From contig JAMPXB010000007.1 in assembly GCA_023701435.1 (NCBI GenBank), positions 62,001 to 126,000 of the forward strand: DNA of 64,000 nucleotides. Direction: 5' to 3'. The notes below the pieces were generated by a model. It was not told where the DNA came from. It made no database searches and saw only the letters and a program-made list of their open reading frames with translations. This DNA is from Bacteriovoracaceae bacterium (GTDB lineage Bacteria; Bdellovibrionota; Bacteriovoracia; Bacteriovoracales; Bacteriovoracaceae). The position numbers and the translations under genes are program-made. This document shows positions 51,214 through 61,172 of the stretch, in pieces (the stretch's first letter is position 1; every line of letters begins with the position of its first letter).

Positions 51214-51894
51214 ATGGTCATGAATTTTCAATTAGAAAAAAGCTGGAAACCTTATTTGGCCCAAGAACTTGATAAACCCTATATGCAGGAATTGTTCTCC
51301 TTTTTAGAAATGGAGAAGAAGTCAGGTAAAGAAGTTCACCCAGATGAGGAACAAATTCTGGAAGCCTTCAGACTCACTCCATTTTCCGAAGTCAAAGTGG
51401 TCCTGCTGGGACAAGACCCCTATCACGGCCCAGGCCAGGCCCATGGCCTGTGTTTTTCCGTCAATAAAGATGTAAAGATCCCCCCTTCACTGGTGAATAT
51501 TTTTAAAGAACTAAAAGATGATCTCGGAATTACTATTCCTCCTCATGGTTGCCTGGAATCCTGGGCCCGCCAGGGTGTTCTCCTTCTTAATAACGTTCTG
51601 ACTGTTGAAACAGGCAAGGCCGGGAGTCATCATCAAAAGGGCTGGGAAAAGTTTACGGATAAAGTTATTGAAGTTCTAAATGGAGAAAAAGAAAATCTTG
51701 TTTTTATTCTATGGGGCAATCCCGCTCAAAAGAAGGCTTCCAAGGTAGATGAAAAGAAGCACCTAATCCTAAAATCAGTACACCCTTCACCCTTATCAGT
51801 TTACCGGGGATTCATGGGCTCCAAACCCTTTTCTCAAACCAATGCTTACTTAAAGAAAAAAGGGCTTAAGGAAATAGACTGGCGGATTACTTAA
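51214..51894 (+). CDS. ung: uracil-DNA glycosylase, family 1
   Basis: Removes uracil from DNA. The catalytic motif GQDPYHGPGQAHGLCFSV (Asp68 the water-activating residue), PPSLVNIFKEL, GVLLLNNVLTVE and the leucine-loop motif HPSPLSVYRGFMGSKPFS are all present. About 226 residues, normal for the family. Start could be 51214 or the ATG at 51220; neither has a strong ribosome-binding site. It converges on the RNA methyltransferase gene by 8 bases. Confidence 0.93.
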   Translation: MVMNFQLEKSWKPYLAQELDKPYMQELFSFLEMEKKSGKEVHPDEEQILEAFRLTPFSEVKVVLLGQDPYHGPGQAHGLCFSVNKDVKIPPSLVNIFKELKDDLGITIPPHGCLESWARQGVLLLNNVLTVETGKAGSHHQKGWEKFTDKVIEVLNGEKENLVFILWGNPAQKKASKVDEKKHLILKSVHPSPLSVYRGFMGSKPFSQTNAYLKKKGLKEIDWRIT

Positions 51895-52759
51895 TCCGTT
51901 TAACGACTGCCAGATAAAAAGGCCCCCAGCCGGAAGTATCAGGCAGCACCTGCCAACCAAACTCGGTAGGTTCACCAAAAGAAAATTCCTTTCTAATCAG
52001 TTCAAATCGCCCCATTCTTTTCTGATAAAGCTTGCGAATGATATCGTCATTTTCCAACTGAGAAAGAGCACATGTGGAATAAACAATTGTCCCACCAACT
52101 TTTACAATATCAAGGGCCGAGGCGAGCATGGCAAACTGAGAGATAGCAATGGCCTTGGTTCTTCCCGGGGCCCATACTGAAAGCTCTTTGGAGTCCTCCA
52201 GCACATGCCTTTCCGAAGAACAAGGCGCATCCAGTAGCACCTTATCATAAATGCTTTTTTGGTATAGGCTCCACTTGGTAGCATCATGTGCGGTGACGGT
52301 ATGATTTTTTTGTTCTGATTTTGGAAGATAATCATCAAAGATACGATGAATGCGCGCTCGTCTTGCGGCAGATCGGTCATTAGAAACCAGGAGACCTTGA
52401 TTTTGTAATTTCAGGGCACATAAAAAGCTTTTCCCACCTGGAGCAGCACAGAGATCCACGACCTTTTCTCCTGGTTGCAAATCCAACGCCTCTACCGGAA
52501 GAATACTGGCCGCATCCATCAGATAATAATTAAGATAACCTTCATCTGTCTTTTCCGGTTGAGAGAAACTTTCACGTACATCATGCTCAAAAGAAATACC
52601 TGTTACGTGCAGTGGAGTTTCTGAAAATTTATATTTGGAATAAGGATTTAGAATAGCAACATGCTTCTTTGGAAGAAGTAAGGCCTCCTTTAAACGGGGC
52701 CAGCGCTCTCCATACATATTGCCGTAAAATGCTTCAAAACCTTCAGGACCTTTTGTCAT
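51887..52759 (-). CDS. RsmB/NOP2-family RNA m5C methyltransferase
   Basis: 290 residues. SAM-binding VVDLCAAPGGKSFLCAL and the two catalytic cysteines in LLDAPCSSERHVL and VYSTCALSQLENDDII define the cytosine-5 RNA methylase family. The N-terminal part is short and lacks a PUA or NusB domain, like NSUN3/4-type enzymes, so the target is probably rRNA or tRNA. The start has no clear ribosome-binding site. Confidence 0.87.
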   Translation of the reverse strand: MTKGPEGFEAFYGNMYGERWPRLKEALLLPKKHVAILNPYSKYKFSETPLHVTGISFEHDVRESFSQPEKTDEGYLNYYLMDAASILPVEALDLQPGEKVVDLCAAPGGKSFLCALKLQNQGLLVSNDRSAARRARIHRIFDDYLPKSEQKNHTVTAHDATKWSLYQKSIYDKVLLDAPCSSERHVLEDSKELSVWAPGRTKAIAISQFAMLASALDIVKVGGTIVYSTCALSQLENDDIIRKLYQKRMGRFELIRKEFSFGEPTEFGWQVLPDTSGWGPFYLAVVKRIK

Positions 52760-52867
52760 AAAACCATTGTAACAAACTTTTATTATTATTAAATAGCTAT
52801 GACCTTATAGAGATTTTCTATTGGGGCCGTTCTTGGCTAAAAGAGCGCTTTTTGAGATAATGCTCTC

Positions 52868-53416
52868 ATGAAAACGCTAACCCTTTTATTTACTTTATTG
52901 ATTACGACTCAGCTGGGAGCTAAGACTATGACAAAAGAGATTGCCACCCTTGCCGGCGGATGTTTTTGGGGTATGGAAGAAATAATCAGGAACATTCCCG
53001 GAGTAATTAACACCACTGTTGGATACACTGGCGGGGAGATAGATAATCCCACCTATAACATTGTAAAACTGGGCACAAGCAATCACGCTGAAACTGTCCA
53101 AGTTGAGTTTGATCCTAAAAAGTTGTCCTACTCAGCTTTGTTGGATTTTTTCTTCCGCATGCATGATCCCACAACCCTGAACCAACAGGGCAATGACAAA
53201 GGAAGTCAGTATCGTTCGGTGATTTTTTATCATTCTCCTGAGCAAAAGCAGACCGCTCAGCAGGTTATCGAAAAAGTTGAAGCCTCAAAAAGATGGCCCA
53301 AACCAATTGTGACCAAGCTTGAACCGGCGGTGAAATTTTATCCGGCCGAAGAGTTCCATCAGGATTACCTGAAAAAGAATCCTGGAGGGTATACTTGTCA
53401 CTGGTTAAGGAATTAA
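52868..53416 (+). CDS. msrA: periplasmic peptide-methionine (S)-S-oxide reductase
   Basis: Repairs oxidised methionine. The catalytic Cys32 is in AGGCFWGMEE; GYTGGEIDNPTYNIV, HAETVQVEFDP and GSQYRSVIFYH are conserved. Unusually it has a signal peptide (KTLTLLFTLLITTQLGA), so it works in the envelope. 182 residues. A sigma-54-like sequence (TTGGC...GCGCT, 52833-52849) is upstream but too close to the start to be convincing. Confidence 0.92.
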   Translation: MKTLTLLFTLLITTQLGAKTMTKEIATLAGGCFWGMEEIIRNIPGVINTTVGYTGGEIDNPTYNIVKLGTSNHAETVQVEFDPKKLSYSALLDFFFRMHDPTTLNQQGNDKGSQYRSVIFYHSPEQKQTAQQVIEKVEASKRWPKPIVTKLEPAVKFYPAEEFHQDYLKKNPGGYTCHWLRN

Positions 53417-54132
53417 TCACCAATATTGGGAATAAAAGGAGTAAGATGGTGAACGCTTGACATTTCCTTGAAGTGCTTAAGGGAATCAGGTTTCATGCTG
53501 ACAAATTCCAGTCCCATATAAACCTTATGATTTTGTCCCTTAAACTCTCTTATTTTGATCCAACGACAAACTCCCTGACCTTCAAGAGTGCCGTTGCCGT
53601 TGTGTAAATTGAAGTTTACAACTTCTCCCACTTCATACCGCTTGCCTAGATCCGTAATTTCAACGGCCGCTCCACCACGACCATATTCAATGGCCTCTCC
53701 CCCCAGGGATTTGAGTATTTTTGGTGTTTGAATTTCTGAGGAGAATCTTTCGTCAAAAGGAGATGTATAGCGCATGACCATCTTAATTAAATCATCTAAC
53801 TTAAAAGGTTTGCTTAAGAGGGCCTCGGCCCCTTTATCAAAGGCATCTTCCAGTGTGATATCAGCAAAACCGGTAATAAGAACCATGGGGGGGGCATCTT
53901 CTTTCTTCTTCACAATTTCCAATAGATCGATACCGGTTCCTCCAGGCATACGAATGTCAGAAATGATCAGATCAATAGGATTGTCCTTCAGCACTTGCTG
54001 AGCTTTCAGGATATTTTCGGCCTGAAAAACCTTCGCCCCCATGAATTCCAATTCGCTGGCAACTATGTCACGCAGATCCACTTCATCATCAACGATCAGT
54101 AAGGTTTTACCTTTTAAAACTTCTTCTTCCAT
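53413..54132 (-). CDS. response regulator with PilZ-like C-terminal domain
   Basis: 239 residues. The receiver domain (1-125) has the acidic pair in IVDDEVDLRD, the phosphoacceptor Asp in LIISDIRMPGG, Thr in VLITGFAD and Lys in LLSKPFKLDD. The C-terminal ~100 residues (YGRGGAAVEITDLGKRYEVGEVVNFNLH, about 160-187, then KVYMGLEFVSM) look like a PilZ barrel, but the RxxxR cyclic-di-GMP motif is not clear. The start is the ATG at 54132. No kinase is adjacent, so it is an orphan. Confidence 0.75.
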   Translation of the reverse strand: MEEEVLKGKTLLIVDDEVDLRDIVASELEFMGAKVFQAENILKAQQVLKDNPIDLIISDIRMPGGTGIDLLEIVKKKEDAPPMVLITGFADITLEDAFDKGAEALLSKPFKLDDLIKMVMRYTSPFDERFSSEIQTPKILKSLGGEAIEYGRGGAAVEITDLGKRYEVGEVVNFNLHNGNGTLEGQGVCRWIKIREFKGQNHKVYMGLEFVSMKPDSLKHFKEMSSVHHLTPFIPNIGD

Positions 54133-54239
54133 AGGACACTCTTTCGGTTTTGTTGCAGAGAACCTTATCATTAAGAGTGCCCACTTGTAGAATTAAGATA
54201 ACTTAAGGTTAGAATAATCTTCAATAATATGAGCCACTT

Positions 54240-54800
54240 ATGACCATTATAATGATCCTTTTTATCTCTTTTTCAGCTTTCGCCTCCCCTGAAATTGAGG
54301 ATGCCAAACTTTCCATCAAGTCTTTAATGGCCCCTATCCTTGTCGGGGGCAGCAAGACCCGCCCCTCGGGAGCCACAAAGTTCAGGATAGATAACTGCCC
54401 CAAGGAGAAAATTAATTGGATGAACGTTCTCATGATGAAGGAGGAAGTGGTTCTTACTTATAGGTTCAAAACAGGCTGTGACATTGAGGGGACTATAAAA
54501 CCCAAGGTCTTTCAATCCTTCCCAGCAAGTTTAAATCTTCGGAATATTAAGTCCTACTCAAAAATCAATGCGGAAAACAGAATCACGGCCCTTATTGAAG
54601 CTAAGCCTATTTTAAATTTTGAAATGAGATCAGGGGTTCTTTCCGGAGCAAAGTCCAAAGTCAGGTTCGAAGCCGATTATCAAGTGCAGTTAAATCCTTT
54701 AAAGAAAGATGGAATAGATAAAAATTTAGGGGGAGAACTTAGAATTACTGAAATCAACGGCAAAAAAGTCAGTATTAAAGAAAAAATTCTGGTTAAGTAA
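54240..54800 (+). CDS. secreted protein of unknown function
   Basis: 186 residues; the short N-terminal hydrophobic stretch (IIMILFISFSAFA) is a signal peptide. Two cysteines (RIDNCPKEK, FKTGCDIEG) may pair. Otherwise strand-rich with no recognised domain. The ribosome-binding site is weak. It converges on a small beta-barrel gene across a shared terminator. Confidence 0.6.
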   Translation: MTIIMILFISFSAFASPEIEDAKLSIKSLMAPILVGGSKTRPSGATKFRIDNCPKEKINWMNVLMMKEEVVLTYRFKTGCDIEGTIKPKVFQSFPASLNLRNIKSYSKINAENRITALIEAKPILNFEMRSGVLSGAKSKVRFEADYQVQLNPLKKDGIDKNLGGELRITEINGKKVSIKEKILVK

Positions 54801-54801
54801 A

Positions 54802-54817
54802 AGGCCCCGAAGGGCCT
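54802..54817. terminator. bidirectional hairpin
   Basis: AGGCCC-CGAA-GGGCCT between convergent genes. On the minus strand the TTCG loop and following TTTT make a good intrinsic terminator; on the plus strand the T-run is poor. Confidence 0.75.
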
Positions 54818-54823
54818 CTTAAG

Positions 54824-55264
54824 TTAAAAATAGTAACGCCCACCAAAGAGAAGATGGATCTCCAGACCGGTTTTAGTCAAGAAATCAACGATCGGGGCAA
54901 CCTCTGCAAAAACATCTGCTGACTCCTGCTCGAATCTGTGAGTCAAACCTACTGGCACTCTCACTCCGATTTCAATGTCATCGGCAAACTCCATTCTTCC
55001 CCCTATTCCGTAATAAAGATCAAGTGGATGAACATCATTAAAATAAAAAGCTCCGTCTTTATGAAGGAGATAATCGGAATGCAGACTAAAATTAGTATGC
55101 TTTCCTAGTGACCATGCCAGCCCAGCATCTACTGCTTTGCTGGAATCAAGCCAATACTTACCGTTTAGACCTGTTGGGTTTCCGATCGAAATACCAATTC
55201 CCTTTTCATTTGACCATGAAGAAAAACTCATCAGAACAAGTAAAATAACTAACAGCAATTTCAA
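54824..55264 (-). CDS. small outer-membrane beta-barrel protein
   Basis: 146 residues with a signal peptide (KLLLVILLVLMSFSSWS), alternating polar/non-polar strands (GIGISIGNPTGLNGKYWL, IEIGVRVPVGLTHRF) and a terminal aromatic ending GGRYYF, as needed for outer-membrane assembly. Similar in design to small BAPKO_0422-like barrels. Starts with TTG at 55264 with AGGAGT 6 bases upstream. Role unknown. Confidence 0.7.
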   Translation of the reverse strand: MKLLLVILLVLMSFSSWSNEKGIGISIGNPTGLNGKYWLDSSKAVDAGLAWSLGKHTNFSLHSDYLLHKDGAFYFNDVHPLDLYYGIGGRMEFADDIEIGVRVPVGLTHRFEQESADVFAEVAPIVDFLTKTGLEIHLLFGGRYYF

Positions 55265-55296
55265 GAAAGACTCCTTTGAGACAAGTTAAGAGTATT

Positions 55297-56199
55297 ATGT
55301 TCATGGAAATCTCATTGTCAAAACCACTTGAGAAAATCCTGCTTTACGTGTTCAATTACCTCATGGGTCTTAGAAATATATTGCTGGTTATATCAAGTAT
55401 CATTGTGGGCTTTTGCCTGAGTCTCTATTTTCAAACCAAGCAGTCGGTTGAGACCATGAATTGGGATGAATATAAAAGATTGCAATACAATGAAGAGCGC
55501 TCTCACTCCCTCTCTGATTTAAATAAAAAGATCTCCCCTTATAAACTGCAGGACTTTATCCGCGAAGTATATGAGAGGAATCGTTTTGCCGGTGAAAAGA
55601 CCAGGGTGATGGAAATCGGTGCGGGAAATGGTCGGGTCTTGATGGAATTAAGAAAACTCTTCCCCGAGGTGGAGTTTTACGGAATTAATAAGGAAAAAAC
55701 TCATACTTTCTACCGCCGTGAAAGCTATATTCTGACCGCCCTAAAATTCGAGATTTTTAATAAGATCGAGGTTGAACAGATTGATTTACCCTATGTGATT
55801 TTTCAAGACCTGGATTTCGGCCAGCGCATTCCTTATGCCCAGAACAAGTTTGATATTATTTTCTCGCAAGATACCCTAAGTCACATTAAGTACAAGTTTG
55901 AGCTTTTTAATGAAATCATGCGGGTCCTAAAACCAAATGGCCTGTCAGTCCACACGGATGTTGAGGGTGTCAATATTTATTCCAAAGGGCTCGTGCTGGA
56001 CTTGCGGGACGCTATGGGTGAATTAAGGCGCAAAGGCATAGACATTCGCACATTAGAAAATCAGCAAACAATCATGTTTAAAAAGCGCGACTACAATGCC
56101 ATCTTTCCAGTGTCACCCCATCAGTCAATACCTTCAAATCTAGGTAATCTGTCTCAGGAATTAAGACGCCCGGAGATGGGCTACAACATCAATGATTAA
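55297..56199 (+). CDS. membrane-anchored SAM-dependent methyltransferase
   Basis: About 300 residues. A hydrophobic anchor (NILLVISSIIVGFCLSLYF, near residue 27) precedes a Rossmann methyltransferase with VMEIGAGNGRVLMELRK, FYGINKEK and FDIIFSQDTLSH followed by MRVLKPNGL, typical of Methyltransf_11. The substrate may be a lipid or envelope compound given the anchor; that is inference. Start taken at 55297; 55303 is also possible. Confidence 0.65.
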   Translation: MFMEISLSKPLEKILLYVFNYLMGLRNILLVISSIIVGFCLSLYFQTKQSVETMNWDEYKRLQYNEERSHSLSDLNKKISPYKLQDFIREVYERNRFAGEKTRVMEIGAGNGRVLMELRKLFPEVEFYGINKEKTHTFYRRESYILTALKFEIFNKIEVEQIDLPYVIFQDLDFGQRIPYAQNKFDIIFSQDTLSHIKYKFELFNEIMRVLKPNGLSVHTDVEGVNIYSKGLVLDLRDAMGELRRKGIDIRTLENQQTIMFKKRDYNAIFPVSPHQSIPSNLGNLSQELRRPEMGYNIND

Positions 56200-56209
56200 T
56201 TAAACCCAT

Positions 56210-56251
56210 AAAAAAAAGGCCCTCTCACAACTTCCAGTTGCAAGAGGGCCT
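56210..56251 (-). terminator. intrinsic terminator of the nrd genes
   Basis: On the minus strand AGGCCCTCT ... AGAGGGCCT with an inner CAACT/AGTTG stem, then a run of T, 12 bases after nrdA. Confidence 0.9.
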
Positions 56252-56263
56252 TTGACAGAAAAA

Positions 56264-58606
56264 CTAGCTTCCGCAGCTTACACAGTCTTCAGGATTGTCC
56301 AGAGAACAAACCATCGCCGCAGCTTGGTCAGCCGTTGATTTAGTAGGCTCTTTAATCGTAAATTTAATAGCATCAACTGCCGGACGAGTTCTGAGGTAGT
56401 ACATACCGGTTTTAAGACCCAGTTTCCACGCCGCAAAGTGCAGAGATGAAAGTTTACCGAAGTTAGTATCTTCCATATGGATATTAAGTGACTGAGACTG
56501 ATCGATGTAAGCACCACGATCAGCTGCCATTTCCAGAATCGACTTCTGCTTAATTTCCCATACAGTCTTATAAAGCTCTTTAAGATCGGCCGGAATTTCA
56601 GGAATATATTGAACTGAACCATTGTGAGCAATGATACGGTCTTTAATTTCTTCATTCCAAAGACCAAGTTTAATAAGGTCACGAACAAGGTGCTTATTAA
56701 CCATCGCAAACTCTCCAGAAAGAACCCGGCGAGTATAAATGTTAGAAGTCACCGGCTCAATACACTCATTATTCCCAAGGATCTGAGATGTTGAAGCTGT
56801 TGGCATAGGGGCCATCAAAAGTGAGTTACGAACACCATAAGTCTTAATTTTAGCTCTAAGAGTTGTCCAATCCCAACGCTCAGAAGGAGTAACTCCCCAC
56901 ATATCGTGCTGAAGAATTCCTTGAGAAATTGGTGAGCCTTCATATGACTCATAGGCGCCCTGTTCTTTGGCAAGGTCAGCAGATGCAGAAAGAGCTGCGT
57001 AGTAAATAGTTTCAAAAACTTCTTTATTCACACGACGAGCACCTTCAGAATCAAATGGAAGTCTCATCTTAAAGAAAGTGTCGGCCAACCCTTGAACACC
57101 AAGTCCAACAGGACGGTTTTTCATGTTTGAGTAACGGGCCTCTTCTACCGGATAGTAGTTAAGGTCAATCACACGGTTAAGGTTACGAGTCACTTGGTAA
57201 GTTACATCATACAATTTCTTGTGATCGAACACGCCGTTTTCAACAAACATTGGAAGAGCGATTGATGCCAGGTTACAAACAGCAATTTCTTTTTCCGAAG
57301 TGTACTGCATAATTTCAGTACAAAGGTTTGAAGACTTGATTGTACCAAGATTCTTCTGATTTGATTTCTCGTTAGCAGCGTCTTTATAAAGCATGAAAGG
57401 CATGCCGGTTTCAATCTGTGAAGAGATCACTTTGAACCATAGATCGCGGGCCTTAACAGTTCTTAGACCACGGCCTTCGGCTTCATATTTTTCATAAAGA
57501 GCTTCAAACTCTTTACCATAGCAGTCAGAAAGACCTGGTGACTTATTTGGACACATGAGCGTCCAGTCAGCATCAGTTTCAACACGCTTCATGAACAGGT
57601 CATTGATCCAAAGAGCATAAAAGAGATCTCTGGCGCGAAGTTCTTCTTTACCGTGGTTCTTACGAAGTTCGATAAAGTCTTCGATATCAGCGTGCCAAGG
57701 CTCAAGATAGATGGCAAAGGCACCCTTACGCTTACCGCCGCCCTGATCCACGTATCTGGCAGTATCATTAAATACACGAAGCATAGGAACGATACCGTTA
57801 GAAGTTCCGTTAGTACCGCGGATGAATGAACCTTTTGCACGAATATTGTGGATAGACAGACCAATGCCGCCTGCTGATTGAGAAATCAGAGCACATTGCT
57901 TTAATGTTTCGTAAATACCTTCGATAGAGTCATCTTTAGTGGCTACCAGGAAGCATGACGACATTTGCGCTTTATTAGTACCGGCATTAAAAAGAGTCGG
58001 AGAAGCATGCGTGAACCAACCTTCGGAAATAAGATGATAGGTCTTAATAGCTTCTTCGATGTTTCCAATTTGTACTCCTAGGGCAACTCTCATGAATAAG
58101 TGCTGAGGACGCTCAACGATCTTACCGTTAACTTTTAACAGATATGACTTCTCCAACGTTTTGAATCCGAAATAATCAAATTCAAAATCGCGGGAATAAG
58201 CGATCTCAGAAGAAATTCTATCTTTATGTTCACGAGCGAAGGCAAAAATCTCATCAGAGATAAGCGGCTGTTTTTCTTTCGTGAATTCATTTTCATAGTT
58301 ATAGAGAGTTTCAAATGTCTCCATAAATGAATCAGAGGTAGAACGGTGTAAGTTGGCCACAGCGATACGGCCCGCTAGTCTGGCGTAATCCGGGTGAACT
58401 GATGTCATGTAAGCGGAAACTTCAGCTGATAGATTATCTAGTTCATCAGTTGTAATACCGTCGAAAAGACCATTAATCGTTCGTTTTGCCACCTGAATGG
58501 CATCCACGTATTTTTGATCCAAGTTATAACTAAGCTGTGAAATCCGGTGAGTAATTTTATCAAATTGTACCGGCTCTCTTTTACCTGATCGTGTGATAAC
58601 AAACAT
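56264..58606 (-). CDS. nrdA: ribonucleoside-diphosphate reductase class Ia, alpha subunit
   Basis: Reduces ribonucleotides to deoxyribonucleotides. 780 residues: an ATP-cone at the N-terminus ([19 protein letters not shown]), the first active-site Cys in [18 protein letters not shown], the N-x-C-x-E triad in [10 protein letters not shown] and [28 protein letters not shown], and the C-terminal redox pair CVSCGS. The [14 protein letters not shown] ending and overall sequence are close to the eukaryotic R1 type. nrdB lies upstream on the same strand, 39 bases away. Confidence 0.95.
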   Translation of the reverse strand: MFVITRSGKREPVQFDKITHRISQLSYNLDQKYVDAIQVAKRTINGLFDGITTDELDNLSAEVSAYMTSVHPDYARLAGRIAVANLHRSTSDSFMETFETLYNYENEFTKEKQPLISDEIFAFAREHKDRISSEIAYSRDFEFDYFGFKTLEKSYLLKVNGKIVERPQHLFMRVALGVQIGNIEEAIKTYHLISEGWFTHASPTLFNAGTNKAQMSSCFLVATKDDSIEGIYETLKQCALISQSAGGIGLSIHNIRAKGSFIRGTNGTSNGIVPMLRVFNDTARYVDQGGGKRKGAFAIYLEPWHADIEDFIELRKNHGKEELRARDLFYALWINDLFMKRVETDADWTLMCPNKSPGLSDCYGKEFEALYEKYEAEGRGLRTVKARDLWFKVISSQIETGMPFMLYKDAANEKSNQKNLGTIKSSNLCTEIMQYTSEKEIAVCNLASIALPMFVENGVFDHKKLYDVTYQVTRNLNRVIDLNYYPVEEARYSNMKNRPVGLGVQGLADTFFKMRLPFDSEGARRVNKEVFETIYYAALSASADLAKEQGAYESYEGSPISQGILQHDMWGVTPSERWDWTTLRAKIKTYGVRNSLLMAPMPTASTSQILGNNECIEPVTSNIYTRRVLSGEFAMVNKHLVRDLIKLGLWNEEIKDRIIAHNGSVQYIPEIPADLKELYKTVWEIKQKSILEMAADRGAYIDQSQSLNIHMEDTNFGKLSSLHFAAWKLGLKTGMYYLRTRPAVDAIKFTIKEPTKSTADQAAAMVCSLDNPEDCVSCGS

Positions 58607-58645
58607 TTCTCTATCTCCTCTTCTCTAAAACTTTTCTTTTTAAAA

Positions 58646-59632
58646 TTAAAAATCCATATCCGTTGAGAACGCAAAGTTAGAACCAGCAGCCTCTTTGGTA
58701 GAATTAACCACTCCGGCCTTTTGGTACTCAGAAACTTTTCTTTCAAAAAAGTTTGTCTTACCTTGCATTGAAATCAACTCCATCCAGTCGAATGGGTTTT
58801 TAGCATCATAAATATTAGAGTAACCAAGCTGTCTCATCAGACGGTCAGCAACAAATTTAATATACTCTTTCATCATGTCAGCATTCATTCCGATCAACGA
58901 TACAGGAAGAGCTTCAGTGATGAATTCGCACTCGAAATTTACCGCCTCAGTGATCAACTCGCGGATACGAGTCTCTGATGGCTTTTCTTGGATGTAGTTT
59001 CTATATAGAAGACAGGCAAAGTCTGTATGAAGACCTTCATCTCTTGAAATCAATTCATTGGAGAAAGTCAGACCCGGCATCAGACCGCGCTTTTTAAGCC
59101 AGAAAATTGAACAGAATGATCCAGAGAAGAAAATACCTTCAATGGCAGCGAAGGCCACCAGGCGCTCAGCAAATGAGCCGTTACCATAAATCCACTTAAG
59201 GGCCCAATCCGCTTTTTTCTTAATGCATGAGATATTATCAATGGCCTTGAAGAGATAATCTTTTTGGGCCGGATCTTTAATATAAGTATCGATCAAAAGA
59301 CCGTAAGTCTCAGCATGGATATTTTCCATAGCAATCTGAAAACCGTAGAAAGAACGGGCCTCAGGAATTTGGATATCATTATAAAAACGAAGAGCAAGGT
59401 TCTCGTTTACGATACCATCAGAGGCTGAGAAGAATGCTAGGATATGTGAAATATAATGACGCTCTTGATCGTTTAAAGATTCCCAATCATTTAGGTCGGA
59501 ATAAAGGTCAATTTCTTCAGCTGTCCAAAAGCTTGCCATCGCCTTTTTATACATATCCCAGATGTCGTGATACTTAATCGGGAATAGAACAAATCGATCG
59601 TTACTTTGTTTTAAAAGTGTTTCCGTACTCAT
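58646..59632 (-). CDS. nrdB: ribonucleoside-diphosphate reductase class Ia, beta subunit
   Basis: Provides the di-iron tyrosyl radical. 328 residues. Iron ligands and radical site are visible in [18 protein letters not shown] (Asp/Glu), [37 protein letters not shown] (radical Tyr in FYGFQ) and [15 protein letters not shown]. The pattern matches eukaryotic R2 more than E. coli NrdB. AAGGAG precedes the ATG. A palindromic NrdR-like site lies ~95 bases upstream. nrdA follows on the same transcript. Confidence 0.95.
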   Translation of the reverse strand: MSTETLLKQSNDRFVLFPIKYHDIWDMYKKAMASFWTAEEIDLYSDLNDWESLNDQERHYISHILAFFSASDGIVNENLALRFYNDIQIPEARSFYGFQIAMENIHAETYGLLIDTYIKDPAQKDYLFKAIDNISCIKKKADWALKWIYGNGSFAERLVAFAAIEGIFFSGSFCSIFWLKKRGLMPGLTFSNELISRDEGLHTDFACLLYRNYIQEKPSETRIRELITEAVNFECEFITEALPVSLIGMNADMMKEYIKFVADRLMRQLGYSNIYDAKNPFDWMELISMQGKTNFFERKVSEYQKAGVVNSTKEAAGSNFAFSTDMDF

Positions 59633-59726
59633 ACCCCAGCTCCTTCTTCATGATGTGTGTGGTGGTGTTGTTTTATCTGTCTTAAAATAAGCGTAGTAGT
59701 TGCTCTGACATTTGAAAAGCTAAAAA

Positions 59727-59738
59727 ACTATATATAGT
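59727..59738. promoter_or_regulatory. NrdR-box-like palindrome upstream of nrdB
   Basis: ACTATATATAGT, a perfect 12-bp palindrome matching the core of the NrdR box (ACACnATATnTnGTGT), with GTG partly extending one side. NrdR sites usually come in pairs; a second was not found. It overlaps likely -10 sequences. Confidence 0.5.
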
Positions 59739-59863
59739 GGTGTTGACATTTTTTTGACGGTTTTTCTAACTAGATTTAGTGTAATCCCCGATAAAATTCA
59801 TCGAGGAAAGTGCCCAAAAACTAACGATTTCTTACATGAACTTATGCGCAAGGCCTATCTGCT

Positions 59864-60595
59864 TTACAAAAAGATATCTAAAATTGCACAGACCAGCAGT
59901 CCCACGCCAAAACCGGAATAGGCAAAACTTGCCCGCCCCTGGGTCCTATATTTGTTAATTATTTCGATAATCACAATGCTACTCATGCAGGCACCGGAAA
60001 AAGAGAGCAGAAAAGACAGACCTAATCCTGCTTTTAAGACAAAAACATAACCCATGAGGGCACACATGCCCTCAATCAAAGCAGTCGCCCCATTGGCAAG
60101 CATCGCTTGTTTGAGAGAGTATCCTGCAACTAAAAATGTCATACTGCCCACTAACCCTTCCGGCAAATTTTGAATAAATACGGCGATGCTAAGTGGTAAT
60201 GCTTCCTTCCATCCAAGTGCGGCCACATCAACGCCCACTGCCATTCCTTCGGGGATGTTGTGAATTCCCAGAGCAAGAACAAATAACAAGGCCCTTCCCC
60301 GTTTATGATCTTGTGTCCACAGGTGAGTTATTTTATGGGCGAGCAAGATGAAAAATATCCCCCATAGTGAACCATTTAGCAGAGGCCAAAGTGAAAGCTT
60401 CTGTTCTTTTAAAATTTCATAGGCCGGAAGATAGAGCGAAAAAACGGATGCACTGATCATCACCCCACCGCAGAAACTTTCGCTCCATCTCCAGTGACTT
60501 TCTTTGAGATAGCGGTGAAAAAGCACTGGAAGGGAACCCAGAATGGTGGCGCCTGCTGTGACGAATAACATGCCTGAAATCGTCGGCCATAACAT
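59864..60595 (-). CDS. ZIP-family metal transporter (GufA-like)
   Basis: 243 residues with about eight spans. The two metal-binding helices read LGIHNIPEGMAVG and AVFIQNLPEGLVGS; the His-Asn-x-Pro-Glu-Gly and Gln-Asn-x-Pro-Glu-Gly pair is typical of the GufA group of ZIP transporters. Likely imports zinc or another divalent metal. GGGAGG precedes the ATG. Monocistronic. Confidence 0.87.
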   Translation of the reverse strand: MLWPTISGMLFVTAGATILGSLPVLFHRYLKESHWRWSESFCGGVMISASVFSLYLPAYEILKEQKLSLWPLLNGSLWGIFFILLAHKITHLWTQDHKRGRALLFVLALGIHNIPEGMAVGVDVAALGWKEALPLSIAVFIQNLPEGLVGSMTFLVAGYSLKQAMLANGATALIEGMCALMGYVFVLKAGLGLSFLLSFSGACMSSIVIIEIINKYRTQGRASFAYSGFGVGLLVCAILDIFL

Positions 60596-60812
60596 ACCGT
60601 ACCTCCCAGATTGTTATTATCCTAAGAAACAAAGCGATATAGATTTTATCTAGGCCAAAATAAACAATATCGTTTAGATCAGAAAAATAATAATTTATTT
60701 AGTCCTCCTGATTTATGCTAAATAAAAAAAAATATTTAAAGAATTAGGCCATTTTTAGGTTATTTTTAATACCTCTTATCTCGATAAGTTCTCACCAAGC
60801 TCGGAGGGCCAA

Positions 60813-61133
60813 TTGATTTTTTATACAATTCAGGGACCAAAATATCGTCTTGAAATCCACGAAGATAAAATCACCTTAATCAAAAAGAAGTGGTTTTCTC
60901 TTTGGAACTCCTCACCTCAGAGCGCTTCCTGGTCCATCCAGGAACTTTCGCACTTTGAAATTACTGTTCCCAAGTTTTTCCTGATTAGTGGAAAAATTCA
61001 GTGGCAAACATTTAATGGTGAGCAGGGACAATTCAGATTTACCACAACGCCGGCAATGGTAAAAAAGATTGAGACTTATCTTCAGAAAAGAGTCATCAAA
61101 AATCACAATATCAATAAACGTATCGCAGCCTAA
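60813..61133 (+). CDS. small soluble protein of unknown function (PH-like?)
   Basis: 106 residues, starting with TTG at 60813 because GGAGGG is 4 bases upstream. Strand-rich N-terminal part (YRLEIHEDKITLIKKKWFS, KIQWQTFNGEQGQFRFTTT) and a final helix (MVKKIETYLQKRV) give a layout like a bacterial PH domain; the assignment is from secondary-structure pattern only. It converges on the FHA-domain gene across a terminator. Confidence 0.55.
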   Translation: MIFYTIQGPKYRLEIHEDKITLIKKKWFSLWNSSPQSASWSIQELSHFEITVPKFFLISGKIQWQTFNGEQGQFRFTTTPAMVKKIETYLQKRVIKNHNINKRIAA

Positions 61134-61136
61134 TGT

Positions 61137-61167
61137 TATAGGGCCATGATTCAATCATGGCCCTATA
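61137..61167. terminator. bidirectional terminator, 15-bp perfect inverted repeat
   Basis: TATAGGGCCATGATT and its exact complement flank a single C. It lies between two convergent genes, 3 bases past one stop and 5 past the other. Confidence 0.85.
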
Positions 61168-61172
61168 TGAAA

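Noticed and set aside
52833..52849. Sigma-54-like TTGGC...GCGCT before msrA
   Set aside because: The -12 part is poor and a start there would leave only ~9 bases before the ATG.
59741..59747. TTGACA on the plus strand upstream of nrdB
   Set aside because: It points away from nrdB and no gene lies on that strand before 60813.
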